DNA of 64,000 nucleotides, taken from NCBI GenBank assembly GCA_009103225.1, contig RHPI01000560.1, forward strand, positions 591,015 to 655,014, in the 5' to 3' direction. This DNA is from Chlorokybus atmophyticus. Taxonomy: Eukaryota > Streptophyta > Chlorokybophyceae > Chlorokybales > Chlorokybaceae. The stretch's first letter is position 1. Each line of letters opens with the position of its first letter. Position numbers and translations under genes: made by a program. A model generated the notes under the pieces. That model made no database searches. It had not been told where the DNA came from and saw only the letters and a list, made by a program, of their open reading frames with translations. Shown here in pieces: positions 1 to 11,600 of the stretch.

Positions 1-9
1 GCACCTGCA

Positions 10-200
10 GTGGTGCCAATAAGTCCAGCAGATGTCAACAGTAATGAAGGAACTGCTGCAGCAGCGCCCACGCCAGCAATGACGCCGGCGGCCGTCCTGG
101 CTGTCATAGCCCCCCAGATTGTCATCGCCTGCAATAAATCTGTTTTCAGGAAGCTCGCAAGGTACTACGTGTTGCAGGGCGAAGTGGCCCACCCGGGGTA
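10..200 (+). CDS. possible internal exon of a truncated gene
   Basis: An open stretch is preceded by an acceptor-like CTGCAG and ends at a donor-like GG|GTAAGC. It encodes about 63 residues rich in Ala, Pro and Val, ending in RKLARYYVLQGEVAHPG. No start codon or family signature is visible and the 5' part lies outside the window. I do not recognise it. The splice-like borders are the only reason to list it. Confidence 0.3.
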
Positions 201-1679
201 AGCGTGTTCCATTGCAAACACTCACTGTGTTGTGAACGTGCAAAACGCTGAAGACTTTGTCTACGAGCAACAATGCACTCAAGAGCTAAGCTATGTTGTG
301 AAAGCCGTCATGCACGGTAGGAAAGGTCTTGGTCCCTGACTAGCAAATTCAGTCAAGCTGTGAAATGTCTGAAGTAGTCTTGAAGCAGTCATGCCACGCT
401 GTCAGAAAAAGCCAATGGCAGTTCACTTGGGCCATATCTCTTGCCGTTATTGAATGTGTTCTGTACGTGTAGGTCACCTGTGTGCGGCACACAAAGTATA
501 CCTCTTTACACTGTGCAACATCAAAAACGCCAGCCAAGTGCATGTGGCTCATTACATAATGCACGCTCAGCTTTGTGTTCGCGCGTCCAGTGCACATACC
601 TTTGCTCCGTTGCAGCCAGTCAAACGAGAAGGAGTACCTTACTCCCCACTTGCAGCTGCGCGTCTCCCTCAGTTTCTCTGGAAGGCAGCCGAGCTTGCCG
701 CTGAACGATTGCTACCTCACACTGTGCGCCTGGCAGGCCAGCTAGACTGGACTGGACAGCACTGTTGAGCACTGACCAGCGGAGCAGCAGCGCAACAACA
801 ACACAAACGAAGGTATGGGCGTACTACATACGCACGCCCAGCAGCGCTCAATGGGGCAGGCTCCACGCCGGAGACTTTCCCAGACCCAGTGAATGCTGAC
901 ACAGGGAGGGCGTACATAGTACGCTAGTGCGTGATGAAATTTCGTCACGCAATCCCGCAAGCGTCAAAGCAGTGATCGTCACGTCACATCACAAATCACA
1001 ACTAATAAATCTACCGAGTGCAGGACCAGTGTACCCTCCCGCGTTGGCCTCACTTGAGAATTAAATTACTTGACGTGACGAACGCAATCTAGGCTCGCAT
1101 AATGCACCAGCGTTAGGGCTGGGGCCGAACCTAGGTTTGAGCATGACCGAACGAACTAGAACAGGAACCTGAAACTTATCGTTACTTTCAGGTTCATATG
1201 ACCTTATTTTGCTCTTGCAAAACAATACAAGCGACATTCATGAGTGACAGCGACCGAACCATCGAGATAACGAATAAACATACGAACAAAACCTTTAAGA
1301 GAACGTACATAAATTCTACCATGAGGCATACATTTATCAACACGACTACATGCATCATCCAACACAAAGCATTGCATAATTAATGGCATGTACTTTGCCA
1401 CACAATATGTATATGAAAGCATGTATTGGACATTGATATGGCGTCGAGCCACGCTGTGTCACGTGGTACGTAGAGTAATGCATCAATACAGCGTAACTAT
1501 GCGTGGTATTGCGTGACAGCAAAAGGTTCGTTCTCGTTATGCGCCATGCATACATAACGAACTAAGAATGTTCCTTCAACCCTGATTTCGTTCTATTTTT
1601 TGACTATAAAGGTAGGAACGAACAAAGAACATTCTTTGTTCATGCTATGTGACACAATACAATGGCTATGTCCCAGCTC

Positions 1680-2140
1680 TAACCGGTGTACAATTGTACG
1701 CATGCAGCAACGCTCACTGCACTCTGAGTTTCGGGAGAAGTTTGTGGTGGTGGTGATTATGTTACTAGGCCGCGTCTCCCGTGCAGCTGGCCCATTAGCC
1801 TCAGTAGCCGTCTGGGGTAAGCTGTCTTTCTATCGTGCTGCTGACGGTTAAAACCAAGTAGCAAAACTTGAGTTTGTACACAAAATGTGATGTGGGGTGG
1901 TGCATGCATAGTACATGCACATGTGTGTTGTACTGCATGCAACACTGTTGAACTGTGCACCGCTTCCCGTTTTTAGCTACTTGCCAATGGGTGATTGCTT
2001 TGTTGTTGCGTGCGACACACGCTTGGATCTGTCATCACGTAGCGATGTCAAGGTTTCGGTTCGGTCTGCATTAGCCTGATTTTATGACAAATGCATAAGT
2101 GCTTGGGCATGCTGCTATTGGCCTCGCCTCTCAAGTGGCC
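1680..2140. repeat. imperfect dispersed repeat, copy 1
   Basis: Several blocks recur in the same order near 7370-7870: a GCATGCAGC-ACGCTCACTGCAC block, a TTGTTGC-TGCAACACACG block, and a GCATGCTGCT-ATTGGC-TCGCC block. Spacing is similar and identity is patchy. It looks like an old duplication or degenerate transposable element. No coding potential is seen. Confidence 0.4.
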
Positions 2141-2770
2141 CTTGGCATGGTCGTATTATCGATGAGCAAGCGTGCTGATCGTCACAATGAGGTGGTCGCT
2201 CAGCAGTGCTACACTCCAATTAAGCTAGAGCAACAGCCACAACTACCGCGCTCCCATGGCCGAAACATTGGCATGAAGCTGAATGCACCTAAAGGCCGCC
2301 ATTCCTGCTCGTCAACTGGTTATTATTGTCACGGAGGGCCGGAGGGAAAGGCGCGTCAGCTTAGTGAGGTTAGAGGTGGATGTGCCTGCGAGCATCGTTG
2401 GCAGAGTCATTAACACAGATGCCACAACGTGACATCGACCGTAACCAAGTAGTGCACTGGCGCAGACTTTCTTGCAACTAGCCGCTCTTGCAGGTGACAA
2501 CCGTTCGGAAAGAAACATGACGTGGTGGCTTACAGAGCGCTCAACATAGCAAAACCTAAAAGCAAAAACAGAGAGCTTCTACCCTAACCGGGCGTGCTGA
2601 TGCTTTGCTGAAGCAGCAACAGCAACAGCTCTTCGTATTCTTGCGCTGCAACGCAATGCTTGCCAAAGAAGTCACGACTGGTCCCCGGCTGAGGCAAGTG
2701 TGAATGCCACTCTGCACAACAAGAACCTTATCTAATATAAGTCAATGGAGGCAGCAACAATCATCCATAC

Positions 2771-2822
2771 AAGTCCATCATGGCCCTTGCGGCAGGCTTG
2801 CCGCAAGGGCCATAATGGACTT
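2771..2822. repeat. 24-bp-arm hairpin
   Basis: Arms 2771-2794 and 2799-2822 are inverted complements with one mismatch around a 4-base loop. The right arm is followed by tandem copies of a GCCTTAATGGACTC unit (about 2823-2860), and a last TGATGGACTTGTATGA (near 2860-2875) can pair with the sequence before the left arm. This is a nested palindromic cluster of unknown function. Confidence 0.75.
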
Positions 2823-3329
2823 GCCTTAATGGACTCGCCTTAATGGACTCGCCTTGATGGACTTGTATGATACGTGCCCCTTGTCGCTGGCCTCAACCGG
2901 GTTGTCACTCCACGCGTATCGCAACATCAAACACGATGTTAGTGGCATGTCTGTCAATAGGCTAACGGGACCCCCACAATGTATGGTGCAACGTATGCGG
3001 TGACACAAGCGCAGGTTGGTTGGCACGTGCATTTCAACACACAGCAGCATTGACTTTGTACAGTTAAACTTTTACTGTACAGAGTGTGCACACAATAATA
3101 TGATAGCATGCATAGCTGCCTGCCCAGTAACAGACATATTCCCCCGCTAAGAGACTTCGCTTCAAGAGAATAACCCCGTTTATAGCATAGAATGTGAGAT
3201 TGCCAATGGTTTTACAGGCAAATTTTGGTGCTTAAGAGAATATGACTAACCGCGAAGAGCATTTTTTATTTTCATAAAATTCTTGCAATCTTGAGTGTGC
3301 ATATTCCCAACTTTAAGGGAGGATACGTG

Positions 3330-3470
3330 ACGAGTGTCGCATAAGGCGTGATGAGCGTGACAATTAGGGCGTGATGGGCAAAATGTGACGCGCAACCAGC
3401 GTGATGGGAGTAACGGTGCAACGGGCGCGACGTAATGCGCGTGACGTAATGGGCGTGATGGGCGTGATGA
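3330..3470. repeat. GCGTGATGG-rich degenerate array
   Basis: Irregular copies of GCGTGATGGG and GCGTGACG recur about a dozen times. No reading frame persists. It appears to be a degenerate minisatellite. Confidence 0.5.
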
Positions 3471-3684
3471 AACCGCGTTTACAGCATACTTATGCTCTTG
3501 ACATCCAAAAGCATATTATGCTCGTAAATGCCGAGAGAATTACCCCGCGCAGAGCATAAGATAGCGGAGGATAAACAGTATGCTCTTAAAGGGGGTAGAC
3601 TGTACACAATGTGATACACCACACTGGTTCCAATCGCAGTCCACCTTGGTCGCAGTCACCATGATAACAACTGTACCACACTTT

Positions 3685-3686
<2 letters not shown>

Positions 3687-3736
<50 letters not shown>
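3687..3736. repeat. (TA)n microsatellite
   Basis: Twenty-five uninterrupted TA units. They give rise to spurious Tyr-Ile repeat frames on both strands. Confidence 0.95.
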
Positions 3737-3738
<2 letters not shown>

Positions 3739-3814
3739 AGCCGCTGCCACCACCGTTGTTTCACTCGTCTGTGTTCTAGACATCCGGCTGGAAACAAGAG
3801 TGGTCTAAACCTCC

Positions 3815-3955
3815 TCACGTGCTCATGGTCAGCGCTAGCCTCCAGCCTTCCGCAGCTAGCTCACTCAAAGCGCCTTGGACATCCTCCTCCGCGCAGTCAC
3901 TGGCCTCTGCCAGGGTTTTCAGCAGGTTAATTTCGATCTCGATCTCCCAGGATAC
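3815..3955 (-). CDS. duplicated terminal exon, distal copy
   Basis: Read on the minus strand after an acceptor-like CAG, this exon encodes about 46 residues ending in EGWRLALTMST and a TGA. It is clearly related to the exon at 4049-4186: both share a WE-EI start, an EEDVQGAL-EL core, and an EGWRLAL-M-T end. The 3' flanks are also alike (AAGAGTGGTCTAA), so roughly 220 bp was tandemly duplicated. It could serve as an alternative last exon of the gene to its right or be an unused copy. Confidence 0.55.
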   Translation of the reverse strand, partial: VSWEIEIEINLLKTLAEASDCAEEDVQGALSELAAEGWRLALTMST

Positions 3956-4048
3956 CTGCGCGGTGTGATGCGTTTATACACACCTTTGCCCACCGTTGTC
4001 CATGTTCTGTGCACTAGACATGCAATGACAAGAGTGGTCTAACACTCC

Positions 4049-4186
4049 TCAAGTGTTCATGGCCAGCGCTAACCTCCAGCCTTCCGCCGTCAGCTCATGC
4101 AAGGCGCCTTGGACATCCTCCTCGCTACCACCGGCGTCCGCCAGGATTTTAGGCAGGCTGAATTTTATCTCTTTCTCCCAGGTCAC
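4049..4186 (-). CDS. duplicated terminal exon, proximal copy
   Basis: The minus-strand exon follows an acceptor-like CAG and encodes VTWEKEIKFSLP at its start and EGWRLALAMNT at its end, closing on TGA. An open exon at about 4326-4634 lies upstream in the same direction and probably belongs to the same transcript, perhaps the GB1-like GTPase gene that starts near 7.2 kb. The reading frame is preserved in both copies, which argues that at least one is translated. Confidence 0.55.
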   Translation of the reverse strand: MTWEKEIKFSLPKILADAGGSEEDVQGALHELTAEGWRLALAMNT

Positions 4187-4248
4187 CTGCTTGGGCACAC
4201 GCCGTGTGTGCATGCAAGCGTGCATGCACAAACCAAAACATGCAGCAG

Positions 4249-4253
4249 CAACG

Positions 4254-4286
<33 letters not shown>

Positions 4287-4288
4287 TT
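4249..4288. repeat. (CAA)n microsatellite
   Basis: About 13 CAA/AAC units, followed after a short spacer by further AAC triplets. Lies just upstream of the proximal terminal exon. Confidence 0.9.
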
Positions 4289-4325
4289 CATGCAGCAATG
4301 ATAACAACAACAACGAAAACAACTA

Positions 4326-7170
4326 CTACTGATGCATTTCATCACCGTTGGCTGCTCGTTGGTTGCTGTAATTGAGGTAACTTGTGTCAGGTAGACCTTC
4401 AAAGACCCTTTTGCAAAGCATTCCTTCATGATGTGTCGCTAAGCGGACGTGATACCGGTCGTGGCCTAAAGGTTTGAATCGGAGATACCCGTCGGCGCGG
4501 GACCGGTGGTTCCAGGCATCCAGTACACAGTCTTTAAGCTCCGCAGCCTCATGAAGCTGCCCAGAATAGACAATTTGCTGCGCACTCTGAACAGCACAAA
4601 AATGCACGGTTTGGGGCATGATGCCCCACCGCATGTATGTGTTACGGTCGGCTCTGCTGCTATAAACTCACCATTGCATGTTTGATCTCCAGGACTATGC
4701 GAAAGTCTGTCAAGTCATCAGATCGTAAGAAGGAAAGAAAGCCCCGCCGATGTCTGCAAAATTGAGACATGTATCAGCATGCCCATACGTGTGAGTGCAT
4801 GTTTGTGCATTATGTGGTGCGATCGAAACATTGCACGTGATGCACATGAATGTGGCGCACTGCCAGTTCACCTCCCTTTCTCAGATTGCCAGCCAATAAC
4901 GTCTGCATCATCGCCTTCGCCTGAGTAAGCAAGCTTTACTTTAACGCCTTTTGTGGCGACGCTTGACGATCGTTCATATGCACAGACACTGAGTGTTGTG
5001 GACTGTAGCCTCATAATGCCTGCAGTTCCAGCTCAATACATGTAAATGTGACACAACACAGCACGTGTATGTACATGTGTGTGCGCATGCAGGTGCGTCC
5101 ATGGTTGCATTGCATACGCGGCAAGGCCAAAGTGTACATGCAATGTTTACCCTTACATGTTTAGCCAGTCTCGAATGCTGCTCACATGGGCTTAAAGTCC
5201 GTTGGTAGTATACTGGAAGGCAATGTCTTTGGGCAGCCTGAAGCTGTTGAGCTCCTCTGCTGTGATAGTGACATCTGCACAACAAACACAACGGTGAGTA
5301 GGCAACCTGCACACATACATGTACAAAACTACGCGCACGGGCGTGGTTGCGTGTCATCAAACCCACCTCTTCTCCAAGAGCTCGCGCCCGCACTCAGGCG
5401 CGTAAAATAAGTCTTGCCGAAGCGCAACATCAGCCGAGTGCGGTGGCTTCCACTCTCTCGTGCATCTTGCATTGCCTGCATCACTTTTGCAGCAAATAAC
5501 GGCTCATGCATTGCCGGCCTGATGCCAAAATGCACCAATGCTGCAGCCTTCAGGTTCCGGCATCGTAATCTGGCCGTGGCGCAGCCACCTGACCTGCACG
5601 CATTGTAACCTGTTGCATGCTTCCATGCACACACACATGGATGCATGTGCGTGTGTGCCGCGCATCAGCGTGCACTCATTGTGTGTGCATGCACCTGTAC
5701 TACACACATTATGACTGTACACGCACGCTTCAAGCAGCTGTACTGTGGTGATTGTGCATGTACATGACAATACAACCACTGGCAGAGAGTCTTGCCTGGA
5801 GTAAACAGAGTAGTCACATTCTTCTGCGGCGTCTGAATGGAACGTGTAAAGCTGCTGTTCAGTGTGGCGAGGGTGTTCAGGTATGAGTTCTCTGGTAAGC
5901 ACTGAGCTGAATCGCCGGAATACAAGGCTCTGAGGAGGAGGCTGGTGTTCCGCCCCTGTCGTTGGTTCTATTGTGTCGGCGGTTTTGAAGCAGTAGCATG
6001 CCCAGTCAGGGTAGTATCCCTCTGCTCGTGTCTCCTTCACGTGCCCCGCCACTTGGCGCACGAGGCCCGCAACCTGTTTGGGGGAAGCTGCGACCTAGTA
6101 AGTCAATCCACAATGAGAAAGTGGGAAGGCCGACATCCGTCCATGCATGCACCACGTGAAGTGCGCACTGCAGTTGCTGCCTCTAGCAAGGGAGCAACCG
6201 ATTCAAGTTATCAGTGAGCAATGACCAGTGGTTCTACCTGTAGTCACGCAGTAGCACCAGCAGGTGCAGGTGGAGCTTGAGTGGCAATCTAGTCATGAAT
6301 GTCTCGGTTGTCTTGGATGTGTGGCCACACAACTTGCGAGCCAGCTCAGCAAACGTACCGAGCACATCCAGGGTGGACTGATCAACATTTCCTGCCAAGC
6401 CATAGCCAAAATCAACAGCTGCAGGGGCAGAGACCATAAGGCAGAAATAAGAGTATGATTTGTGGGATTTGCACACCTCCACTCTGATTGTAGATGATGA
6501 ATGAGCTGATGGTGAGCACCAGCGCACCGAGCGTGTTGTCAACATTGGCTCTCTCTTTGCCGACATTCCACAAACCCTCCGTGTCCAGCACAAGGGTCAC
6601 TTCTTTCTTGACATCGTCCAACCGACCCCAGCACCAGATGTTCGCCGTCTGAAGAGCAGCCAACAATGTCAATAACAGAGTAGAGACAGTGTGCAAATTG
6701 CATTGGTAGAATCACGACCATTTACTTCGAGAGCTGTATTCAGCGACCAAGACAGACAATGCTAGCTCTGCTTCTACTTACCTGGGCGTGCAGTGAGTGC
6801 CCTACTTAGAAGCCTTGTTGTGGTGTTTGTGCGTGCCCCCAAGCACGAGGCGACTCGCAAGGTCTGATTGGCCGTGGCGCTTGGTGCCGATAATAGTGAT
6901 GACTTTGACAGGATACTGTTGGTTTAGCCCTGTCAATACAGACTCTGCAAGCTCGGTGATCATGGGGATGATCCGTTTCCTGTCGTCAGCTTCTGCAACG
7001 CCCTTGTTGGTATTGCGGTCACCCACGTCAATGAAGAAGCATGGTTCAGGCGAGACGAGTACGACGTCCAGCGGAGGGTATAAGAGGGTGAGGCACCTTT
7101 CAAACCAGCCATGCAGCCCGCCACGCCATAGCTATGACATACACCACAGAGAGGTCGCAATAGTAACTCA
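4326..7170 (-). CDS. GB1/RHD3-like (guanylate-binding protein type) GTPase, multi-exon
   Basis: Three N-terminal exons are clear. Exon about 7150-6803 encodes PLDVVLVSPEP and then a P-loop, VITIIGTKRHGQSDLASRL, ending at a GTAGGG donor. Exon about 6650-6475 carries VTLVLDTEGL, the G3 DxEG motif of the GBP/atlastin group. Exon about 6410-6240 ends in LHLLVLLRDYR, matching the RD motif that serves as G4 in GBPs. Proteins of this group bind GTP and act on membranes or large assemblies. The P-loop has Gln where the invariant Lys of GKS is expected, so nucleotide binding may be altered. Further exons toward 5.8, 5.4 and 5.2 kb are open but their frames are uncertain. One (about 5290-5150) encodes DVTITAEELNSFRLPKDIAF and continues through a TAA before a GTAAGG donor. 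The start codon is not identified. An open exon at 4326-4634 and the duplicated terminal exons probably complete the gene. Confidence 0.6.
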
Positions 7171-7369
7171 CAGTTGCCGGACACTTGCGAGTGCTGCTAC
7201 ACGTGCAATAAGCATTACGCTCGCAAGCGTCAAATCAAGTCATATCGTTTGCATTATTCAACTACTCGCCGGGTGCACTACTACCTGGTACCTTCAACAC
7301 TAGCGCACCCTGCGTCAGCCTCGTATGAAAAACACTTGGAGGAACTGCTTTATTTAAGGCTTGCATCAT

Positions 7370-7870
7370 GCACCAGCGTACAACTTACGCGCATGCAGCG
7401 ACGCTCACTGCACCTGCGTCGAGCTTCCCTGAAATTGTTGTTAGTGTTCAATCGCTAGGTCTTTCCGTGCACGTGCTGCTGAGTGCAGCACCCGTTGCTG
7501 CTGAGCCGCGCTAAGGGGACAGAAGTGCAGGAGGAGCAGGCATTCATCCCAGGAGCTCACAACTTGAAGAAGTGGCCTTGTCCAGCTAGTATTGTGGCAT
7601 GGAGTGATGGTCTGCTTTGTACGACTGCGTGGAACAACACTTCCTGTGAGCTGCACTGGCTGTCAACGGGTGCTTCACCTAGTGGTCGGTTGCTTTTGTT
7701 GCATGCAACACGCGTTTGCATCTAGCACAGGCGTCTTGATCTCAGCGATGCCAGGGTCTTGCTTTTCTGTGCATGAGCATGGGTGTGAGCAAGAGCAAAT
7801 GACAAAAGCACAACTTGATGCATGCTGCTGATTGGCGTCGCCGTGTAGCCGACAGTTTAAGTGGCAACTC
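7370..7870. repeat. imperfect dispersed repeat, copy 2
   Basis: Partner of the repeat at about 1680-2140, with the same order of short conserved blocks including GCATGCTGCTGATTGGCGTCGCC. The surrounding 7300-8600 bases hold no exon I can support. Confidence 0.4.
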
Positions 7871-8615
7871 GCACAGCACTAAGCACCGCTGCACAGTATA
7901 TATGAACCAGCCTGTTAGTCATGACAACAGTGATAATGCAGCAGTTCTGTCTGTCATGCACTGTGCATGTCTTTTAGCGCATACATGCACATACGACGTC
8001 AGCGCAGTCATCAGCAGGCTTTTCTATCCGTTATCCTGTCCAACGAGCCGCCAGACTATTGCATTGCTTTTATAGGTTTCGGCACTGATCCTTTCAAGCG
8101 TGTTCGTGTCTGACTTGTAAAGTGCATGCCCTTGTATGCAAACAAGCAACTGCACGTCACATGTACTTGCTTGGTGCCATTGCAGCTAAACGAGGCTCCA
8201 GACTTGCGTGACTTCATTTTGAAGCTTGGACCCATTCATCAACTATTGCATGCGCTTCTTATGGTATGCCAATAATACCATCACTCAAGGAACCACTGAG
8301 GGTCTATTGATGAGGATAACCATGGACACAATAAACGAGCCGCAGGTGCATGCGAGTAGCAGCAATTTTACAGCACTGGTTACACCTACTACGAATTTAA
8401 AGCAGAGTTGTTGTTGCTGGCCTGAACGAGACCCAACTGCCAGTCTTGGGTCAAATGGGCTAGAGGTAAAGTGTAGGCTGTAATGCTGCAAGGCTTGCCA
8501 CGGGATTTGTGGTTGCAAAGCGCGTGCCTGCACTTGGAGAAACAGGCAGGTTTGGCAGGCCATGCGAGTCTAGTCAGTTGCCAAGCAATGGCCGGACTAT
8601 ACTAAGCGCAATGCT

Positions 8616-11600
8616 TCACTGTTGAGCTTGCATGTCTGCCTCTGCGCGCCATTCACCCATACTGCTTTCGCTTACTTTGCTACCAGCTGACAGCAATCGC
8701 TGGTCTTGGCATATACTTTGGTAAGCTCCTGTTGTTGCTATCGCCGCTGAAGCAACTTGTTTGAAGATAATCAGGGCAAGTTTTTCGTCAAAAGTTGTGG
8801 TTGTATCATATGCCTGTTTGAATTGCAGTGTGGTCATTGATTCCATTGCAACCACTACGACGTAACCACAAGCATTCTGATGTTATACCAGCTGCTCTGC
8901 TTGCATCTCAGCAGCAGGCTGACCCGGTACAGGTGTTTGTGCTGCACTCTCACTGCATTCATGGCCGCGTCTGTAAGGTTGCGAACACCTGTCGCAGATG
9001 CGCTTCGTCTTGAATGTCTCAGCGTATGGGTTGTCCTCCACAGCACTCTTTTTCCGCTTCTTCTTCTTCCGCTTGAGCTTGGTCTTCTTGCTGGATGACT
9101 TGCTGTTGTCCTGTGCTTCACTCGTGCCTGTCGCCTGGCCACTCTCATCAGGGTTTTTCCTTTTCCTGCCCTTCTTCCGCTTCTGAGGCTTCTCAAGCTC
9201 GGGTAGCAACAGATTTGCATCCAAGGCATAGACCCGCATAGCCAGAGCTGAAATAGTGAATGCATGCATAGGTGCCTACAAAAAGAAGTGTGTCACTTGT
9301 GGTGTCAGCACGAGTACAGATGCCACGAAAGCGTGTTGTTACCTACCTGAGGTGACTGATGCAGCTGCCATCTTGGCATGAGCGCCGCATTGGTAAACAT
9401 CCTTTCCAATAGCACCAGTGAAGCCGCCAGCTTGGAGACAGTAGTTGCACGGCGTGCAGCTGTCCGCCATGCCACTCTGCGCTCTGAAGACCCATACACT
9501 GCGTGTGCAACCTGTTGCATTATGCCTTTCGTCAGCGTCATACACTGCAAGTCTTCTGATTTGCTTGAGACATTCAGTTCTCCGCAAGCAGATTTACCTC
9601 ATCCTTGAGGGACGCCTCAATGTTTTGCAGGTCCGCCCGTAGCTTGCCAATATAAACGCCAAGAACGTGGCACCCTTCTGCTTCCGGTGTGTTCTCCGGC
9701 CATTCCTTCTGCTGCATGCGTAAAACTTTGGGGACCTCTGACTTGACTATGGACCTCTCCTGCACCTGGAGGCACTGCTGAGCTCTGAGGTAGGCACCAT
9801 GCAACAGCTGCCCTTCATCTCGCTTGCCTCGCTCATCCCGTGCCTGATGACGCATATCCCATGCATTCAACAACTGTTCCACAACAAATGCATGTTACTC
9901 AGACATGTGTGGCCACCTTGAGAAGACTTGCATCTGACTGCCGCTCGCTGCCAGCACGCATGGCGCTCAATAACTGCTGCTCGAAGCGAATCAAAGCCTA
10001 ACATTCATAGCAAGCACAGTTACAGCACGCCACTTGTTTGATAAAAAGGCAGGCAGCATCAACGACCTTGCAACACCTGTACCTGGCGGAGTGAGCTTTC
10101 ACGCAGCCCGCGAGGGTTGAGCCAGCCCAACAAGGCTTGCAATTGTTCAGGGGTCTCATACGCTGCCCATACACCTGGCGTGGTGGTGGCCTTATCATGT
10201 TGCAGCCAATATTTAGGTGCATTGGGTTTGTTCTGTATTGGAGCAGGTTCCACAGCTGTGTTGGTCTCAGCTGCCGTCTGTACAAGATCTGTAGCATGTT
10301 CTGCTGCAGGGAGTTGCAGCTGATGCAAGTCTTCTTGCTTTTGAGTACTGCCGATCGCTGTTCTCAATTCAGCAATAGCTTGCGCAGCTTCAACCACACG
10401 AGGGACAACCGTGATAGTCACAGGTTCACCAGCGTCGTCTATGCAAGTTTGCTGACACATCTGATGTCGCTCTTCCACCAACAACTTTGGGCCATCGGGA
10501 TAAGTCACCACCACGTACTCGCTACCCCATCGGTCATAGCCAACTCGCTCCCGCCGCACAGCTGCATGGAAGTGTCGTTGTATTTCCAGCCATGGCAACC
10601 AAAATACTGACAACGAGCAAATACCTGATGCTTGCAACTTTGGTAAGAGATCTGCCTTGATCTTGGCGAACTCCTGCTTGCTTTCTGCATTCTTGTCTGT
10701 TGGCTCTATGGTCTGGTTTTCTCGTACACCACCTGATGGATTCCAGTCATCGTTTTGACTATCATCACTGTCAAGGGCCAATATTTCAGCAACATCCGCC
10801 TCCTCAAGCTTCACACCACTCCTGCGCCTGCCCCGTTGGCCTTTTGGCCTGTTCTCCTGCACACTCACTCATCAGTTTGCCTCTTTCCAAGACTGATACT
10901 CCATAGTCACTGCAACGATGCAGTCAAGTTACACATGGGCGAGCGTACCTTCAAGACTTTTCGATGAGATAGGTCGGCAGACCGTAGCTCCCGCTTGAAC
11001 TCCAAGTGAGTTGCAAGGCTTTCATCCAGATGGATGCGCACGGCATCTGAGCAAAGGACTTCGTCGCACATCCAGAGCAGGAGAGCCAATCGCTGCTCGC
11101 AGAACAACATGCCTACATCAGTCGCATGCATTGAAGGTGCAGAATACAAGCGCAGATACTTACTTGTCCCACTGAAAGCTGCCAATACTCGCGTGCTGAT
11201 ATTAGTGCTATCAGCCATTGCCTTCTGGCTGAGTCAGTCGCCAGGCAAGGCTCGTGGCCGTCCAACTGAAGAGCATTCTCTATAAACACAAACCACGCCA
11301 TTCGCTGACTTGAAGCTATGTCATGTGGCAACACAGGGGTAGCAGCTGCATCAGGCAGTTCATTAACAGCCACTGCTGCTGTCTTTTCTGATCCTGTCTG
11401 CGGGATATGGAACGGATGCACCCCTGGTGCAGGGGTTGTGCTGACTTGTGCAGGCGGTGCAGCGATAATCAGGCTTGCAGGGTTGTCATGTGCGTTGACT
11501 TGAACCAGACCAGGTTGAGCGCCATGCGTAGCAGGGGTTTGGCAAGCGTCGAATAGTGTTGGTTGGGATGACAGGATGCTCACTGGGGCCAAACTTGCCA

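Larger units (their letters stand above)
201..3680. other. gene-poor stretch
   Basis: I see no supportable coding exon here. Open frames are short, overlap on both strands and match no family. The stretch holds a dispersed repeat (about 1680-2140), a strong hairpin (2771-2822) and a GTGATGG-rich array (about 3330-3470), annotated separately. Confidence 0.5.

Noticed and set aside
3540..3930. Tyr-Ile repeat proteins on both strands
   Set aside because: Produced by translating the (TA)n microsatellite.
9998..10610. Plus-strand frames of up to 157 codons
   Set aside because: They are antisense to the WHIM-containing exon, whose family match and splice sites are clear on the minus strand.
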